A program made the position numbers and the translations under genes. DNA of 34,297 nucleotides from an uncultured Pirellulaceae bacterium (GTDB lineage: Bacteria > Planctomycetota > Planctomycetia > Pirellulales > Pirellulaceae): contig CALDHM010000030.1 of assembly GCA_937941455.1 (NCBI GenBank), positions 1-34,297 on the forward strand, written 5' to 3'. Positions 14,680 through 24,411 of this stretch are shown piece by piece. Under the pieces are notes generated by a model. The model saw only the letters and a program-made list of their open reading frames with translations, was not told where the DNA came from and made no database searches. The first letter of the stretch is position 1, and each line of letters begins with the position of its first letter.

Positions 14680-17205
14680 ATGAGCGTTGCAGCCGTCAAT
14701 CAACTCCAAATGCTTCATCAGTTGTTGGCACCGCACGGGCAGCAGCATCTTCTGCGGCACTGGGATGAATTGAGCGCCTCGCAGCAAATGGCCTTTGCCG
14801 AACAAATAACGGTGATCGATTGGGACGAGATCGACCAGTTGATCAGTGACAGCTATGGGGCCGGAGGTTCCGTCGAGCGTTTTCAAGATTTAGAGCCCCC
14901 TCGAGCGATCACGATCGATGAATCGCGAGATCCGCGGCGCCGACGAGCGGCCAGAAATGCCGGGATGCAGCAGTTGCAGCAGGGCAAGGTCGCCTTCGTT
15001 TTGACTGCGGGAGGGCAGGGAAGTCGCCTGGGCTTCGAGCATCCTAAGGGCCTGTACCCGATCGGTCCCTTCAGCCGTCGCTCTCTGTTTCAAGTCATGA
15101 TCGAGCATGCTCACGCGCGAGCCCGGCAAAGTGGCAGCCGCATTCCGATCTACATCATGTCGAATCCCGAATCCGATGGAGAGATTCGCGAGTTTCTCGA
15201 TCGCCATGAAGCGTTCGGATATCCACCGGATGATATTCGCGTTTTCTGTCAGGGGATGATGCCGGTCGTCGAGATCGGAACGGGCCGGGTCCTGCTGGCG
15301 GAAAAGCATCGTCTGTCGGTCAGCCCCGATGGGCATGGCGGAGTGCTGCGGGCCTTGCATCGGTCCGGCGCCATGGAGGACATGCGTCGCCGTGGCATTG
15401 AGACGATTTTCTACGGTCAAATCGACAATCCGTTGTTGCAGGTTTGCCATCCTGAGTTGATAGGATTTCATCTTCTGGAGGAGGCGGAGGTTACGACTCA
15501 GGTCGTCAGAAAAACGCATCCGCAGCAACGGGTGGGTAATGTCGTCTCTCGGGGCGGACGTTTGTCCATCATCGAGTACAGCGAACTGCCTGACGAACTG
15601 GCTCAGCAGACCAATCCCGACGGCAGTCTACGATTGTGGGCAGGCAACATCGCGGTTCACGTCTTCAACCGGGACTTTCTCGAACGAGCACTGGCTCATG
15701 CCGAAAGCTTGCCCTTTCACCGTGCCGAGAAGAAGGTCCCTTTCCTCGATGCGGCGGGGAATCTTGTCCAACCGAGCGAAAACAATGCAATCAAGTTCGA
15801 GCAGTTCGTCTTCGACTTGCTTCCGTTCGCGGAGCGAGCCCTGGTCTGCGAAATCGCAGCGTCCGAGGGATTTGCGGCTCTCAAGAACGCCTCGGGGTCT
15901 GCCGCGACAGAGACCCCAGAATGGGTCCGGCAAGCAATCCTGGACTTGCATACCGATTGGTTGAAAAACTGCGGGGTCCGTATACCCGATGGTGTGACGG
16001 TTGAGCTTGATCCCGCCGTCGCTGTCGATCAAGATCAATTGCGGGAGCGTATCGATTTGCCAGCGGAAATTTTGACCAGCCAGTACCTTACAGAGCGCGG
16101 GCAACTGAGAGATCGCGAGCGCTCACCGTTGATGGTCACGATCATGGCAGGAGGAGCGGGGACGCGCTTTTGGCCCTCAAGTCGCCAGGGGTATCCCAAG
16201 CAACTCCTGAAGCTAGTGGGGGAGCGAACGATGTTGCAAGCCACGGTCGATCGGCTCCGCGGACTATGCAATGTCGAGGACATTTTGATCGTTTCCAACC
16301 AAGCCCTGATCAAGGAAATTCGCCATCAATTGCCGGAGGTCCCGGCCACGTCGATCTGGGGGGAACCTTGCAAACGCGACACGGCTCCCTGCGTAGGATT
16401 GGCTGCTCACTGGAGTTTGCACCGCTCTCCGCAGGCGACTCTGGTCGTGATGCCTGCCGACCATGTGATCCGGCCTACGGAACAATTTCAAGAGGCACTG
16501 CGCTACGCTCACCAACTGATAGATGATGACCCCGAACGCATCGTCACGTTCGGCATTCGACCCACTTATCCTGCCGAGGTCTATGGGTATATCGAGCGCG
16601 ACGATGAGCGAACGATTGCCGGACAATTTCCCACGTTCTCGGTAAAACGATTTTGCGAAAAGCCGAATGCCGAGCGTGCGCGAGAATTCTTGGACTCCGG
16701 GGGTTTTTATTGGAATTCCGGCATTTTCGTGTGGCGCGCCGATACGATCTGGAAAGCGTTAAGCCAATTCGAACCCGAAATGGCAGCACACCTGGGGTTG
16801 ATCGGCGAGCGGATCGGCCATTCGGATTTCTCCGCAGTGTTTCAACGTGAATTTTCGCAAATCCGCGGCAAGTCGATTGACTACGCTGTACTCGAACGCT
16901 ACCAGCGGGTCGTGGTCATCGAGGCACCATTCGATTGGGATGATGTCGGCAACTGGACCAGTTTAGAGCGACTGAACCCTCAGGATGCCGACGGCAACAC
17001 CATTCAAGGGCGGCATTTGGGGATCCGTACCAGGCGATCGATCGTGATGGCGCGGCAGGAACATCTAGTGGCTACGATCGGAGTCGAGGATTTGATCATC
17101 GTGCAGACACCCGATGCTACGCTCATCGCGAAAAAATCCGACGAAGCAGCCGTGAAAAAAATCGTCGAACTGATCGAGCAAAACGGCTGGCAGGACTATC
17201 TCTAA
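14680..17205 (+). CDS. Fusion of UAP1-like UDP-sugar pyrophosphorylase and mannose-1-phosphate guanylyltransferase
   Basis: An 841-residue protein with two nucleotidyltransferase domains. Residues ~1-470 are a UDPGP-family enzyme of the UAP1 (UDP-N-acetylhexosamine pyrophosphorylase) type: LTAGGQGSRLGFEHPKG (from 108), YIMSNPESDGE, FCQGMMP, SPDGHGGVL, YGQIDNPLL and NAIKFEQFVFD. Residues ~485-841 are a mannose-1-phosphate guanylyltransferase: TIMAGGAGTRFWPSSRQGYPKQ (from 488), VMPADHVI, GYIE, FCEKP, WNSGIFVW, SIDYAVLE and WDDVGNW. The C-terminal isomerase cupin of bifunctional ManC/AlgA proteins is absent. The protein should make UDP-GlcNAc (or a similar UDP-sugar) and GDP-mannose in the cytosol, two donors for glycan assembly. 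No Shine-Dalgarno is visible at the ATG. A hairpin follows at 17245 in the convergent gap with carB. Confidence 0.87.
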   Translation: MSVAAVNQLQMLHQLLAPHGQQHLLRHWDELSASQQMAFAEQITVIDWDEIDQLISDSYGAGGSVERFQDLEPPRAITIDESRDPRRRRAARNAGMQQLQQGKVAFVLTAGGQGSRLGFEHPKGLYPIGPFSRRSLFQVMIEHAHARARQSGSRIPIYIMSNPESDGEIREFLDRHEAFGYPPDDIRVFCQGMMPVVEIGTGRVLLAEKHRLSVSPDGHGGVLRALHRSGAMEDMRRRGIETIFYGQIDNPLLQVCHPELIGFHLLEEAEVTTQVVRKTHPQQRVGNVVSRGGRLSIIEYSELPDELAQQTNPDGSLRLWAGNIAVHVFNRDFLERALAHAESLPFHRAEKKVPFLDAAGNLVQPSENNAIKFEQFVFDLLPFAERALVCEIAASEGFAALKNASGSAATETPEWVRQAILDLHTDWLKNCGVRIPDGVTVELDPAVAVDQDQLRERIDLPAEILTSQYLTERGQLRDRERSPLMVTIMAGGAGTRFWPSSRQGYPKQLLKLVGERTMLQATVDRLRGLCNVEDILIVSNQALIKEIRHQLPEVPATSIWGEPCKRDTAPCVGLAAHWSLHRSPQATLVVMPADHVIRPTEQFQEALRYAHQLIDDDPERIVTFGIRPTYPAEVYGYIERDDERTIAGQFPTFSVKRFCEKPNAERAREFLDSGGFYWNSGIFVWRADTIWKALSQFEPEMAAHLGLIGERIGHSDFSAVFQREFSQIRGKSIDYAVLERYQRVVVIEAPFDWDDVGNWTSLERLNPQDADGNTIQGRHLGIRTRRSIVMARQEHLVATIGVEDLIIVQTPDATLIAKKSDEAAVKKIVELIEQNGWQDYL

Positions 17206-17244
17206 AAGCCCATCCCCAACCCATCAGCGTCTCTAGCCCGAGGG

Positions 17245-17269
17245 ATCAGCGAGGGGATCGCCTGCTGAT
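17245..17269. terminator. Hairpin between convergent fusion gene and carB
   Basis: ATCAGC-(G)-AGG (17245-17254) pairs with CCT-GCTGAT (17261-17269) around a GGATCG loop, a 9-bp stem with one bulged G. It is placed between two convergent genes but has no T tract on either side, so it may protect or define 3' ends rather than act as a classic intrinsic terminator. Confidence 0.35.
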
Positions 17270-17435
17270 TCAGAGCGGCAGATTACCGCCGGTGAACGAT
17301 TCGGAAAGCTTCCTTGCCAACGCTTCGGGCCACTCGACATCGCAACTTCAAAAAGTGTCAGCGAGGGCCCGCTTTTGGGATCAGCTCTCAACATCGCCGT
17401 GCTTTGGCAGGATTTTTCCCCTGCATCCACAATCG

Positions 17436-20400
17436 CTATGCTGACGCTGTGTTGACCGCGACGCGATCCTGCAGCGCCTGGACGTCGAGTTCCTCGTGCC
17501 GCAGGGCCTCCATCGCGGCGACGGCTGCCTCGGCGGCTGGGGCCGTCGTGATGCAGGGCACGCCGTGTTGCACGGCCGTTGCTCGGATCCGGCCCTCGTC
17601 GGTGCGGGCCCCTTTGCCGTTGGGCGTATTCAAGATCATGGCGACCGACTCGTTCTTGAGATGGTCGATCAAATTCGGATGTCCCTCGGCGATCTTTTTC
17701 ACGCGCTCCACGGGGATGCCGGCGGCCTCTAGTCGTCGGGCCGTTCCCTCGGTTGCGATGATACTCAACCCCAGGGCCACCAAACGCCGCGCTAGCCCGC
17801 TGGCGATGTCTTTGTGCCGTTCCGAGAGGCTGATGAAGATCCGTCCCGAGGTCGGGAAGACAACACCAGCGGCAAGTTGGCTTTTGGCAAAGGCCAGCGG
17901 GAACGAATGGCTGATCCCCATGACCTCCCCCGTGCTGCGCATTTCGGGGCCCAGGACGATATCGACCCCCACGAATTTTCGGAACGGGAAGACGCTTTCT
18001 TTGACCGAGTAATTCGTGGGAATGACTTCGTACAGAAAATCGACATCAGCGAGGGTTTGGCCGGCCATGATCTTGGCGGCGATCGCAGCGATGGGGACTC
18101 CCGTAGCTTTGGCAACAAAGGGGACGGTGCGGCTGGCGCGGGGATTGACCTCCAACACATAGACGTTGAACACACCATCTTCCTTTTTGACGGCGAACTG
18201 GACATTCATGAGCCCGACAACCCGCAGGCGACGAGCCATGGCCACGGTCGCGGCACGGATGTCGTCAACCGTCTCTACCGGGAGGGAATGGGTCGGGAGG
18301 CAACAGGCCGAGTCTCCGGAGTGAACGCCCGCCTCCTCGATATGTTCCATCACGCCGGCGATCGTCACCCGCTGGCCGTCGGCAACGCAGTCGACATCGA
18401 CTTCGATGGCATCCTCGAGAAAGCGGTCGATCAGAACCGGCGCACCCTGAGATACCAGAAACGCCTCGGCGACGAATCGCTCGAACTGAGTTTGATCGTA
18501 GCAGATCTCCATCGCGCGGCCCCCGAGTACGAAACTGGGCCGAACCAGCGCGGGGAAGCCAACCTGCTCGGCGACCTTCCGCGCTTGGTCCATGGTCAAG
18601 GCCGTACCGTTAGCCGGTTGCTTCAGCCCCAGTTGCTGCAACAATTGTTGAAATTTTTCGCGGTCCTCGGCCGCCTCGATCGTATCGACGCTGGTGCCGA
18701 TGATTTTCACGCCGTTATTGACCAAGGCGCGAGCGAGGTTCAGTGGAGTTTGGCCGCCAAACTGCACGATGACGCCATCGGGTTGCACGCGATCGCAAAT
18801 GTTCAAGACATCTTCGACGGTCAGCGGCTCGAAGAACAGCAGATCGCTCGTGTCGTAATCCGTGCTGACCGTTTCGGGGTTCGAATTGACCATGATCGAC
18901 TCGATTCCCAAGTCGCGGAGTGCGTAGCTGGCGTGACAACAGCAATAATCGAACTCGATTCCTTGCCCGATGCGGTTTGGTCCCCCCCCTAGGATCATGA
19001 TCCGCCGTTTGCCCGGTTTCTTGGCCGGAGTCTCGTCCTCGTCCTCATAGGTACTGTAAAAGTAGGGTGTGTGCGCTTCGAATTCGGCGGCGCAAGTGTC
19101 GACGCTTTTGAAAGTCGCCCGGATCCCCAGGACGATCCGGCGGCGACGGACCTCGATTTCGGGAACATTCCAGATGGTTCCCAACTGGCGGTCGGAGAAG
19201 CCGTAACGTTTGGCCTTTCGCAGTGTGTCGGCCGCTGCCTCGGTGAGGCTGGGGATCCGCCGCAATTCCTCTTCGAGATCGACGATTTGGCGAAGTTGAT
19301 GCAAGAACCAGGGATCGATGTGGGTTAACTCGTGGATCTGTTCGAGGCTCATGCCGGCCTTCATCGCGTACCGGAGATACCAAGGCCGCTCGGCATTGGG
19401 GATCGCCAATTTGGAACGAATCGTGCCGATATCAGGCTGCGCGGGGGTTCCCCACAGATCCTTCGGATCGCTGCCAAACCCGAAACTTCCCACCTCGAGC
19501 CCGCGTAGCGCCTTTTGAAACGATTCCTTGAAGGATCGCCCGATCGCCATCGTTTCTCCGACGCTCTTCATTTGCGTCATCAGGGTTTGATCGGCTTCGG
19601 GAAATTTTTCGAAGGCAAACCGCGGGATCTTCGTGACGACATAATCGATGGTCGGCTCGAAGCAGGCTCGTGTTTTTCGGGTGATATCGTTCGGCAGTTC
19701 CCACAAGCGGTAGCCGACGGCTAGTTTGGCGGCGATTTTGGCGATCGGGAACCCCGTCGCCTTGGAGGCGAGGGCACTGGAGCGACTGACGCGCGGATTC
19801 ATCTCGATCACAATCATGCGATCGGAATGCGGGTCGCAAGCGAACTGGATATTCGAGCCTCCCGTTTCCACCCCGATCTCTCGAATCACAGCGATGCTCG
19901 CATCGCGCATCCGTTGGTACTCTTTGTCGGACAGGGTTTGGGCGGGTGCCACGGTGATGGAATCGCCGGTGTGAACCCCCATGGGATCGAAGTTCTCGAT
20001 CGAGCAAATGATCACGACGTTGTCGTCGAGGTCGCGCATGACTTCCATTTCATACTCTTTCCAACCGATGATCGACTCCTCGATCAAGACCTCGGTGATT
20101 GGGGAAAGGTCGAGTCCACGTTTGACGAGCAAGTCGAATTCATCGCGGTTGTAGGCGATCGCCGAACCGCTGCCCCCCATCGTGAAGCTCGGGCGGACAA
20201 TGCATGGCAGTCCGACCTCCTCCATAACCTTGCGGGCTTCGTCGACGGTATGCACCGTGCGACCACGGCAGGTCGATAGTCCGATTTTCGCCATCGCCTG
20301 TTGAAAACGCTGACGGTTTTCGGCCTTGTCGATCACATCGGCTTTGGCGCCGATCATCTCGACGCCGTAGCGACTCAGCACCCCATAGCGATCGAGATCG

Positions 20401-20699
20401 AGGGCCAGGTTCAGCGCGGTTTGGCCTCCAAGGGTGGGGAGGATTGCGTCGGGCCGTTCCTTGGCGATGATCTTCTCGACGAATTCCCAGGTTAGCGGCT
20501 CGATGTAGGTCCGTTCGGCTGTGCCGGGATCGGTCATGATGGTTGCCGGATTGCTGTTGACCAGAATCACTTCGTAACCTTCTTCACGAAGTGCCTTGCA
20601 CGCTTGGGTCCCCGAATAGTCGAATTCGCAGGCCTGCCCGATGACGATGGGACCGGAGCCGATGATAAGGATTTTTTTGAGATCAGTTCTGCGAGGCAC
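17436..20699 (-). CDS. carB: Carbamoyl-phosphate synthase large subunit
   Basis: Makes carbamoyl phosphate for pyrimidine and arginine synthesis, using ammonia delivered by CarA. The 1087 residues match the usual ~1070. The two homologous ATP-grasp halves are both visible: the first opens with [20 protein letters not shown] and the second (from ~565) with [63 protein letters not shown] and [18 protein letters not shown] are present. The C-terminal MGS-like regulatory domain (~940-1075) is present. The start is GTG at 20697-20699 with AGGAG (20708-20712) 8 nt upstream. It is divergent from the CAP-protein gene across 222 nt. No carA is in the window. Confidence 0.98.
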   Translation of the reverse strand: MPRRTDLKKILIIGSGPIVIGQACEFDYSGTQACKALREEGYEVILVNSNPATIMTDPGTAERTYIEPLTWEFVEKIIAKERPDAILPTLGGQTALNLALDLDRYGVLSRYGVEMIGAKADVIDKAENRQRFQQAMAKIGLSTCRGRTVHTVDEARKVMEEVGLPCIVRPSFTMGGSGSAIAYNRDEFDLLVKRGLDLSPITEVLIEESIIGWKEYEMEVMRDLDDNVVIICSIENFDPMGVHTGDSITVAPAQTLSDKEYQRMRDASIAVIREIGVETGGSNIQFACDPHSDRMIVIEMNPRVSRSSALASKATGFPIAKIAAKLAVGYRLWELPNDITRKTRACFEPTIDYVVTKIPRFAFEKFPEADQTLMTQMKSVGETMAIGRSFKESFQKALRGLEVGSFGFGSDPKDLWGTPAQPDIGTIRSKLAIPNAERPWYLRYAMKAGMSLEQIHELTHIDPWFLHQLRQIVDLEEELRRIPSLTEAAADTLRKAKRYGFSDRQLGTIWNVPEIEVRRRRIVLGIRATFKSVDTCAAEFEAHTPYFYSTYEDEDETPAKKPGKRRIMILGGGPNRIGQGIEFDYCCCHASYALRDLGIESIMVNSNPETVSTDYDTSDLLFFEPLTVEDVLNICDRVQPDGVIVQFGGQTPLNLARALVNNGVKIIGTSVDTIEAAEDREKFQQLLQQLGLKQPANGTALTMDQARKVAEQVGFPALVRPSFVLGGRAMEICYDQTQFERFVAEAFLVSQGAPVLIDRFLEDAIEVDVDCVADGQRVTIAGVMEHIEEAGVHSGDSACCLPTHSLPVETVDDIRAATVAMARRLRVVGLMNVQFAVKKEDGVFNVYVLEVNPRASRTVPFVAKATGVPIAAIAAKIMAGQTLADVDFLYEVIPTNYSVKESVFPFRKFVGVDIVLGPEMRSTGEVMGISHSFPLAFAKSQLAAGVVFPTSGRIFISLSERHKDIASGLARRLVALGLSIIATEGTARRLEAAGIPVERVKKIAEGHPNLIDHLKNESVAMILNTPNGKGARTDEGRIRATAVQHGVPCITTAPAAEAAVAAMEALRHEELDVQALQDRVAVNTASA

Positions 20700-20707
20700 C
20701 CTGCTAA

Positions 20708-20712
20708 CTCCT
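20708..20712 (-). promoter_or_regulatory. Ribosome binding site fixing the GTG start of carB
   Basis: On the minus strand AGGAG lies 8 nt before the GTG at 20697-20699. Confidence 0.75.
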
Positions 20713-20921
20713 GCCTTGGGGTTGAATCGAAGTCTGGGAAAATCTGCAAATTCTTGAGCCTATCAGTAAACAGCCGGGCTGATCAAGTGGCCGAAAGATC
20801 GGAAAAACAGCGGTTTAGCTGGCAAAAAAAAAGATCGCAAATTCCGATAAATATGCTAAGTTTTATTAACAAACCGCATTCTTTGCCGCATCACTCTGGG
20901 ACAGAGAGAGGAACTATTGCC

Positions 20922-22433
20922 ATGTCACTTCGCCGACCCGGCTGCACCGACCAGCCGCTCAGTTATCAGGAAATGGAGCCGCGCCGTTTGTTGGCTGCGG
21001 CGAATCCCTCGAATTTCGATCAGTATGTGATCGAGTTGATCAACTTGGCTCGCACGGATCCCGCCGCTTATGCTGCGCGACTTGGGATTGATCTCAACGA
21101 AGGCTTACCGGCCGGAACGATTTCGTCAGCCCGTAAGCAACCGCTCGCCTTGAACCGGTTCATCACCGATGCGGCGCAAAAACACTCCGCGTGGATGCTG
21201 GCCAATAACATCTTGTCCCACACGGGTATCAACGGCACCAATCCTGGCCAGCGGATGCAAAATGCGGGTTACGTTTTCACCCCTCCTAGTAGTTGGTCCG
21301 AGAATATCGCCGTGCGGTCGACCAATGGAACGGTCAACGTACTGGAGTTCACCAAGTCGTTGCAGGACGCTCTGTTTGTTGATCGAAACTATCCGGGCCG
21401 TGCTCACCGGGTCGTGATGATGGACCCGAACTGGAAAGAAATCGGCGTTGGTGTCGTGGTCGGCAAATACAAAGGCAACAATGGCGTGATGCTGACCCAA
21501 GATTTCGCGTACTCCGCCGGACATTCATTTTTGACAGGTGTCGGCTACGCGGATACCGTGACGCGAGATCACTTTTATACGCCGGGCGAAGGCCTGGGTG
21601 GGATCACGATTACGGCGATTCGAGACGGCGGCGGGCAGACGTTCACAACCACCACCACCTCGTCGGGCGGCTACAGCCTGCGCTTGGCTCCCGGCCGCTA
21701 CAGCATCATGGCCTCGGGCGGCGGTTTGGGCCAATCACAATTCCTGCCCAATGTGATGATCGGGGCGGAAAACCGCAAGATCGATTTTGTGCAGGGAGTC
21801 GTTCGCCAAGCTCCCGAGGTGGCCGTGTTCGGGAATGGTCAGTCGATCATTCACGCCAACAATCAACCCTCACTCGCACAGCACACGCATTTCGGCTCCG
21901 CCAACGTGGGCGCGAACGGAGTTACCCGCACCTTCACGATTCGCAATCACGGCAATTCGAAGCTTTCTTTGACCTGGAACCCGTTGGTGATCACGACGAA
22001 CCCGCGCGATTTCCAAGTCATCTCAATGCCGTCGGCCAGTATCCCTGGGGGGGGGAGCACGAGCTTCACCGTTCGCTTCACTCCGAGTGCAGCGGGCTTG
22101 CGAACTGGCCAAATCCGTTTCGGAAACAACGATAGCAACGAGCATCCGTTTTTGATCAATATTGCCGGGGAAGGGACGTCGAGCATGCCCCCCGCAGGAA
22201 TGTTGCGGCCGGGGGATGCACCCGGTTCACGCGGCGGCGGGGGAGGTGGCGACAGTGGCGGCAACGGTTTTTCAATGCTGTCGCGTAATCAAGAGAATCG
22301 CCAGCTCAACTTAGCCGGTTCGGTGAAGCGTGCCAATTTTCCGCTAGATCAGCTAGATCAGTTTGTGGCCATTTGGAGCAAAGTATCCGACGAATCCCCG
22401 ACGTCTTACGATTTCGAACTGAGCCTCTGGTAA
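20922..22433 (+). CDS. Secreted CAP-domain protein with LEPR-XLL-type N-terminus
   Basis: A 503-residue extracellular protein. Residues 18-26 read MEPRRLLAA, matching the LEPR-XLL motif that planctomycetes carry at the N-terminus of many large surface proteins. Residues ~35-205 are a CAP (SCP/PR-1) domain: YVIELINLARTDP, LNRFITDAAQKHSAWM, LSHTG, WSENIAV, GRAHRVVMMDPNWKEIGVG and TQDFAY, keeping the His and Glu residues of the CAP cavity. Residues ~222-275 resemble a carboxypeptidase-regulatory-like beta-sandwich (GGITITAI...SSGGYSLRLAPGRYSIMASG). Residues ~300-420 are a choice-of-anchor/ASPM-SPD-2-Hydin-like domain (TFTIRNHGNSKLSLT, FTVRFTPSAAGLRTGQIRFGNND). A Gly-rich linker precedes a short C-terminal tail without a recognisable sorting signal. 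The ATG at 20922 was chosen because the LEPR motif then sits near the N-terminus and AGAGAGG lies upstream; the open frame extends further upstream without family support. Confidence 0.85.
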   Translation: MSLRRPGCTDQPLSYQEMEPRRLLAAANPSNFDQYVIELINLARTDPAAYAARLGIDLNEGLPAGTISSARKQPLALNRFITDAAQKHSAWMLANNILSHTGINGTNPGQRMQNAGYVFTPPSSWSENIAVRSTNGTVNVLEFTKSLQDALFVDRNYPGRAHRVVMMDPNWKEIGVGVVVGKYKGNNGVMLTQDFAYSAGHSFLTGVGYADTVTRDHFYTPGEGLGGITITAIRDGGGQTFTTTTTSSGGYSLRLAPGRYSIMASGGGLGQSQFLPNVMIGAENRKIDFVQGVVRQAPEVAVFGNGQSIIHANNQPSLAQHTHFGSANVGANGVTRTFTIRNHGNSKLSLTWNPLVITTNPRDFQVISMPSASIPGGGSTSFTVRFTPSAAGLRTGQIRFGNNDSNEHPFLINIAGEGTSSMPPAGMLRPGDAPGSRGGGGGGDSGGNGFSMLSRNQENRQLNLAGSVKRANFPLDQLDQFVAIWSKVSDESPTSYDFELSLW

Positions 22434-22524
22434 ACTGACCTGCCCGAGTCAAACAAGTCGGATCTCAGCCTCCGGATCAGAATGCGGGACTCGGCCGCAG
22501 CTGGCATGCAGTGAATTTCCCTGA

Positions 22525-23274
22525 CTACTGATCCAGAGCCCGGTAGCGAACCTCACGAAACTCGACCCACATCGGCGCGCCGCCGTGCAACTGCAACGCC
22601 AGGATCCCTTCGCCGCGGGCCGCCTCCGCGTGTTCATCGGTGAACTCCATGACGAGAACTCCATTCAAGAAATGTTGAATGTGGTTCCCGCGGGCGATAA
22701 TGCCAGCCTCATTCCAATCGTCCAGGCGGAAGATTTTTTTGAATTCTTCCTGATGCATCAGTTGTCCTTGGACTTGTTTTCCCACGTCGGTTTTCCAAGT
22801 CACGATTTCACCGACCAGACCCATGCGCCCCCGTTTTCCACCCTCGTCATAAATGAATCCCGATACTGACGGCAATTCCACCTCGTTCCGCAAGTCGTAC
22901 TGGTAGCCTTTGACGACCCACGCCTGGCGAGCCTGATCGGCGGGTATTCGCTCGGAGCGATACTGGATGCCGGAATTATTGGCCGCCGTCAGTCGATAGG
23001 TCACCCGCAACTCGAAGTCCTTGGTTCGACCCTCAGTCCAGATCAAGAACGTATTGCCGTTGGTCTTGTTGTCCGCAGTGGTTTCTCCGCGAATCACGCC
23101 ATCTTTGACACTCCAAAAACGTGGGTCTCCCTCCCAGCCTTGCAGATCGACGCCGTTGAAAAGGGAGACGAATTCCGGAGCAGGGGAGGGCTGGTCGGCG
23201 ACTTGAGCCGTTCCTCGAGAGGCACCGAGAGTGAATAACAGCCAGCACAGCACCAAGAGTCTTGTTGCGAGCAT
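22525..23274 (-). CDS. Secreted DUF1080 (3-keto-disaccharide hydrolase-like) protein
   Basis: A 249-residue exported protein. The first ~23 residues (MLATRLLVLCWLLFTLGASRG) are a signal peptide, cut probably near GTAQ. The rest is a single DUF1080 domain with a concanavalin-like beta-sandwich: FVSLFNGVDLQGWEGD, FWSVKDGVIRGE, FELRVTYRL, NSGIQYRSE, GYQYDLRN, WNEAGIIARGNHIQHFLNGVLVMEF, and GILALQLHGG plus VEFREVRYRAL at the end. Such proteins are very numerous in planctomycetes and are thought to act on sugars; some family members hydrolyse 3-keto-glycosides, but this one's substrate is unknown. It is convergent with the CAP-protein gene and followed upstream by the LOG-family gene on the same strand (120 nt). 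Confidence 0.9.
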   Translation of the reverse strand: MLATRLLVLCWLLFTLGASRGTAQVADQPSPAPEFVSLFNGVDLQGWEGDPRFWSVKDGVIRGETTADNKTNGNTFLIWTEGRTKDFELRVTYRLTAANNSGIQYRSERIPADQARQAWVVKGYQYDLRNEVELPSVSGFIYDEGGKRGRMGLVGEIVTWKTDVGKQVQGQLMHQEEFKKIFRLDDWNEAGIIARGNHIQHFLNGVLVMEFTDEHAEAARGEGILALQLHGGAPMWVEFREVRYRALDQ

Positions 23275-23394
23275 TTCAAAAACTTTCTTTCGAGGGGATC
23301 AGAATGCCTTGTTGATCCGGCTGCGGCCGCCGTACTCAGCTAACGCCAGAGCTTGGTCGGTTATGATCGCATGACTGAATCAAACGAAGAATTT

Positions 23395-24120
23395 CTATCG
23401 TTCTCCCAGCCACCATTTTGGTTTGCGGCTGGTCGACTTCAATTTGAAGCGAGTGACTGAGTGTTCTTGAATGATCCGGATCGCTTCGTCGACGGAATCG
23501 GTGACGAAGAGCATGTCTTGATCTTCCGGGCTGATGGTGCCAGCGTCAAGCATGGTTTTCATGAATTGTAAGAGTTCGTCCCAGTAGGCTTTGCCCATCA
23601 CCACGACCGGGAAATTTTTGATCTTCCCGGTTTGGATCAGGGTCAGGGCTTCGAACATCTCGTCCATCGTACCGAATCCACCCGGGCAAACCACGAAGGC
23701 GTAGCTGTATTTGACCAGCAGCACCTTGCGCACAAAAAAGTAACGCATCGTCACATGCCGATGCACATAGGGATTGACCTCCTGCTCGAAGGGGAGCTCG
23801 ATATTGCAGCCGACCGAATGCCCACCGGCCTCGAATGCGCCGCGATTGGCGGCTTCCATCACGCCGGGTCCACCGCCGGTCATCACAGTGAAGCCGATCT
23901 TGGTCAACGCCGCTCCGATGTCGCGGGCCTGTTGGTAGCTGGGATGGTCTTCCTTGAAGCGAGCCGAACCAAACACCGTGACGCACGGGCCGGCGAAATG
24001 GAGCTTGCGGAATCCGCGGACAAAATCCCACATGACCTTGAGGAGCATCCAAAATTCGCTCCACCGGGAGCGGGGCCCCTCCAAAAACATGCGTTCGTTT
24101 TTGACTTCGTTCTCACCCAT
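23395..24120 (-). CDS. LOG-family protein (TIGR00730, possible cytokinin riboside monophosphate phosphoribohydrolase)
   Basis: A Rossmann-fold protein of the LOG/lysine-decarboxylase-like family, whose studied members cleave nucleoside monophosphates to free base and ribose 5-phosphate. Both signature motifs are intact: GGGPGVMEAANRGA (82-95) and PGGFGTMDE (146-154). VTVFGSARF (48-56) opens the fold. An N-terminal extension of ~40 residues (RSRWSEFWMLLKVMWDFVRGFRKL) precedes it, as in larger bacterial members. I chose the ATG at 24118-24120 (241 residues); a TTG at 24130-24132 would add four. It is divergent from the feo operon. The substrate is not determined by sequence. Confidence 0.88.
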   Translation of the reverse strand: MGENEVKNERMFLEGPRSRWSEFWMLLKVMWDFVRGFRKLHFAGPCVTVFGSARFKEDHPSYQQARDIGAALTKIGFTVMTGGGPGVMEAANRGAFEAGGHSVGCNIELPFEQEVNPYVHRHVTMRYFFVRKVLLVKYSYAFVVCPGGFGTMDEMFEALTLIQTGKIKNFPVVVMGKAYWDELLQFMKTMLDAGTISPEDQDMLFVTDSVDEAIRIIQEHSVTRFKLKSTSRKPKWWLGER

Positions 24121-24312
24121 GGACGCTAGCAAAGGGTTAAATCAATCATCGCTTGGCACTTCGGAACCCAGTTGTCGACGGTCCCCAACCATAGCTTGCG
24201 ACTGCCTCACACGGAGCTTTTCAGCCGCGAAAAACCGATAAATCATCGACAAGACCGCGATTTTCTCTGAAAAATGGAGAACCTGCGGGGCATAACCTTA
24301 GCGTTCCTCGAC

Positions 24313-24341
24313 TTGTGAATCCATGGCAATTACGTTAAAAT
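24313..24341 (+). promoter_or_regulatory. Candidate promoter of the feo operon
   Basis: TTGTGA (24313-24318), 17-nt spacer, TAAAAT (24336-24341). It is 5' of feoA with a predicted start near 24348, right at the inverted repeat annotated next. Hexamers are 4/6 and 5/6 matches to consensus. Confidence 0.55.
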
Positions 24342-24347
24342 TTGATG

Positions 24348-24364
24348 TTGAGATTAAGTCTCAA
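24348..24364 (+). promoter_or_regulatory. Inverted-repeat operator, Fur-box-like, upstream of feoA
   Basis: TTGAGA (24348-24353)-TTAAG-TCTCAA (24359-24364) is a perfect 6-bp inverted repeat. Read as a 7-1-7 site (TGAGATT-A-AGTCTCA) it fits the geometry of Fur boxes and shares the TGA...TCA ends. It overlaps the predicted transcription start, the right place for an iron-responsive repressor. The identity of the regulator is inference. Confidence 0.6.
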
Positions 24365-24399
24365 TAAGGGTTGGTTTGGTTCCGGCAAATTATCGATTC

Positions 24400-24406
24400 G
24401 GGGAGG
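24400..24406 (+). promoter_or_regulatory. Ribosome binding site fixing the feoA start
   Basis: GGGGAGG lies 5 nt before TTG at 24412-24414, favouring that codon over the TTG at 24376. Confidence 0.75.
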
Positions 24407-24411
24407 CGTCC

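Noticed and set aside
17814-18992. Plus-strand open frame (392 codons) opposite carB
   Set aside because: Lies inside the well-supported carB gene on the other strand; no domain recognised.
20604-20921. Upstream extension of the CAP-protein frame
   Set aside because: It overlaps the 5' end of carB and would bury the LEPR-type motif more than 100 residues in; the ATG at 20922 fits better.
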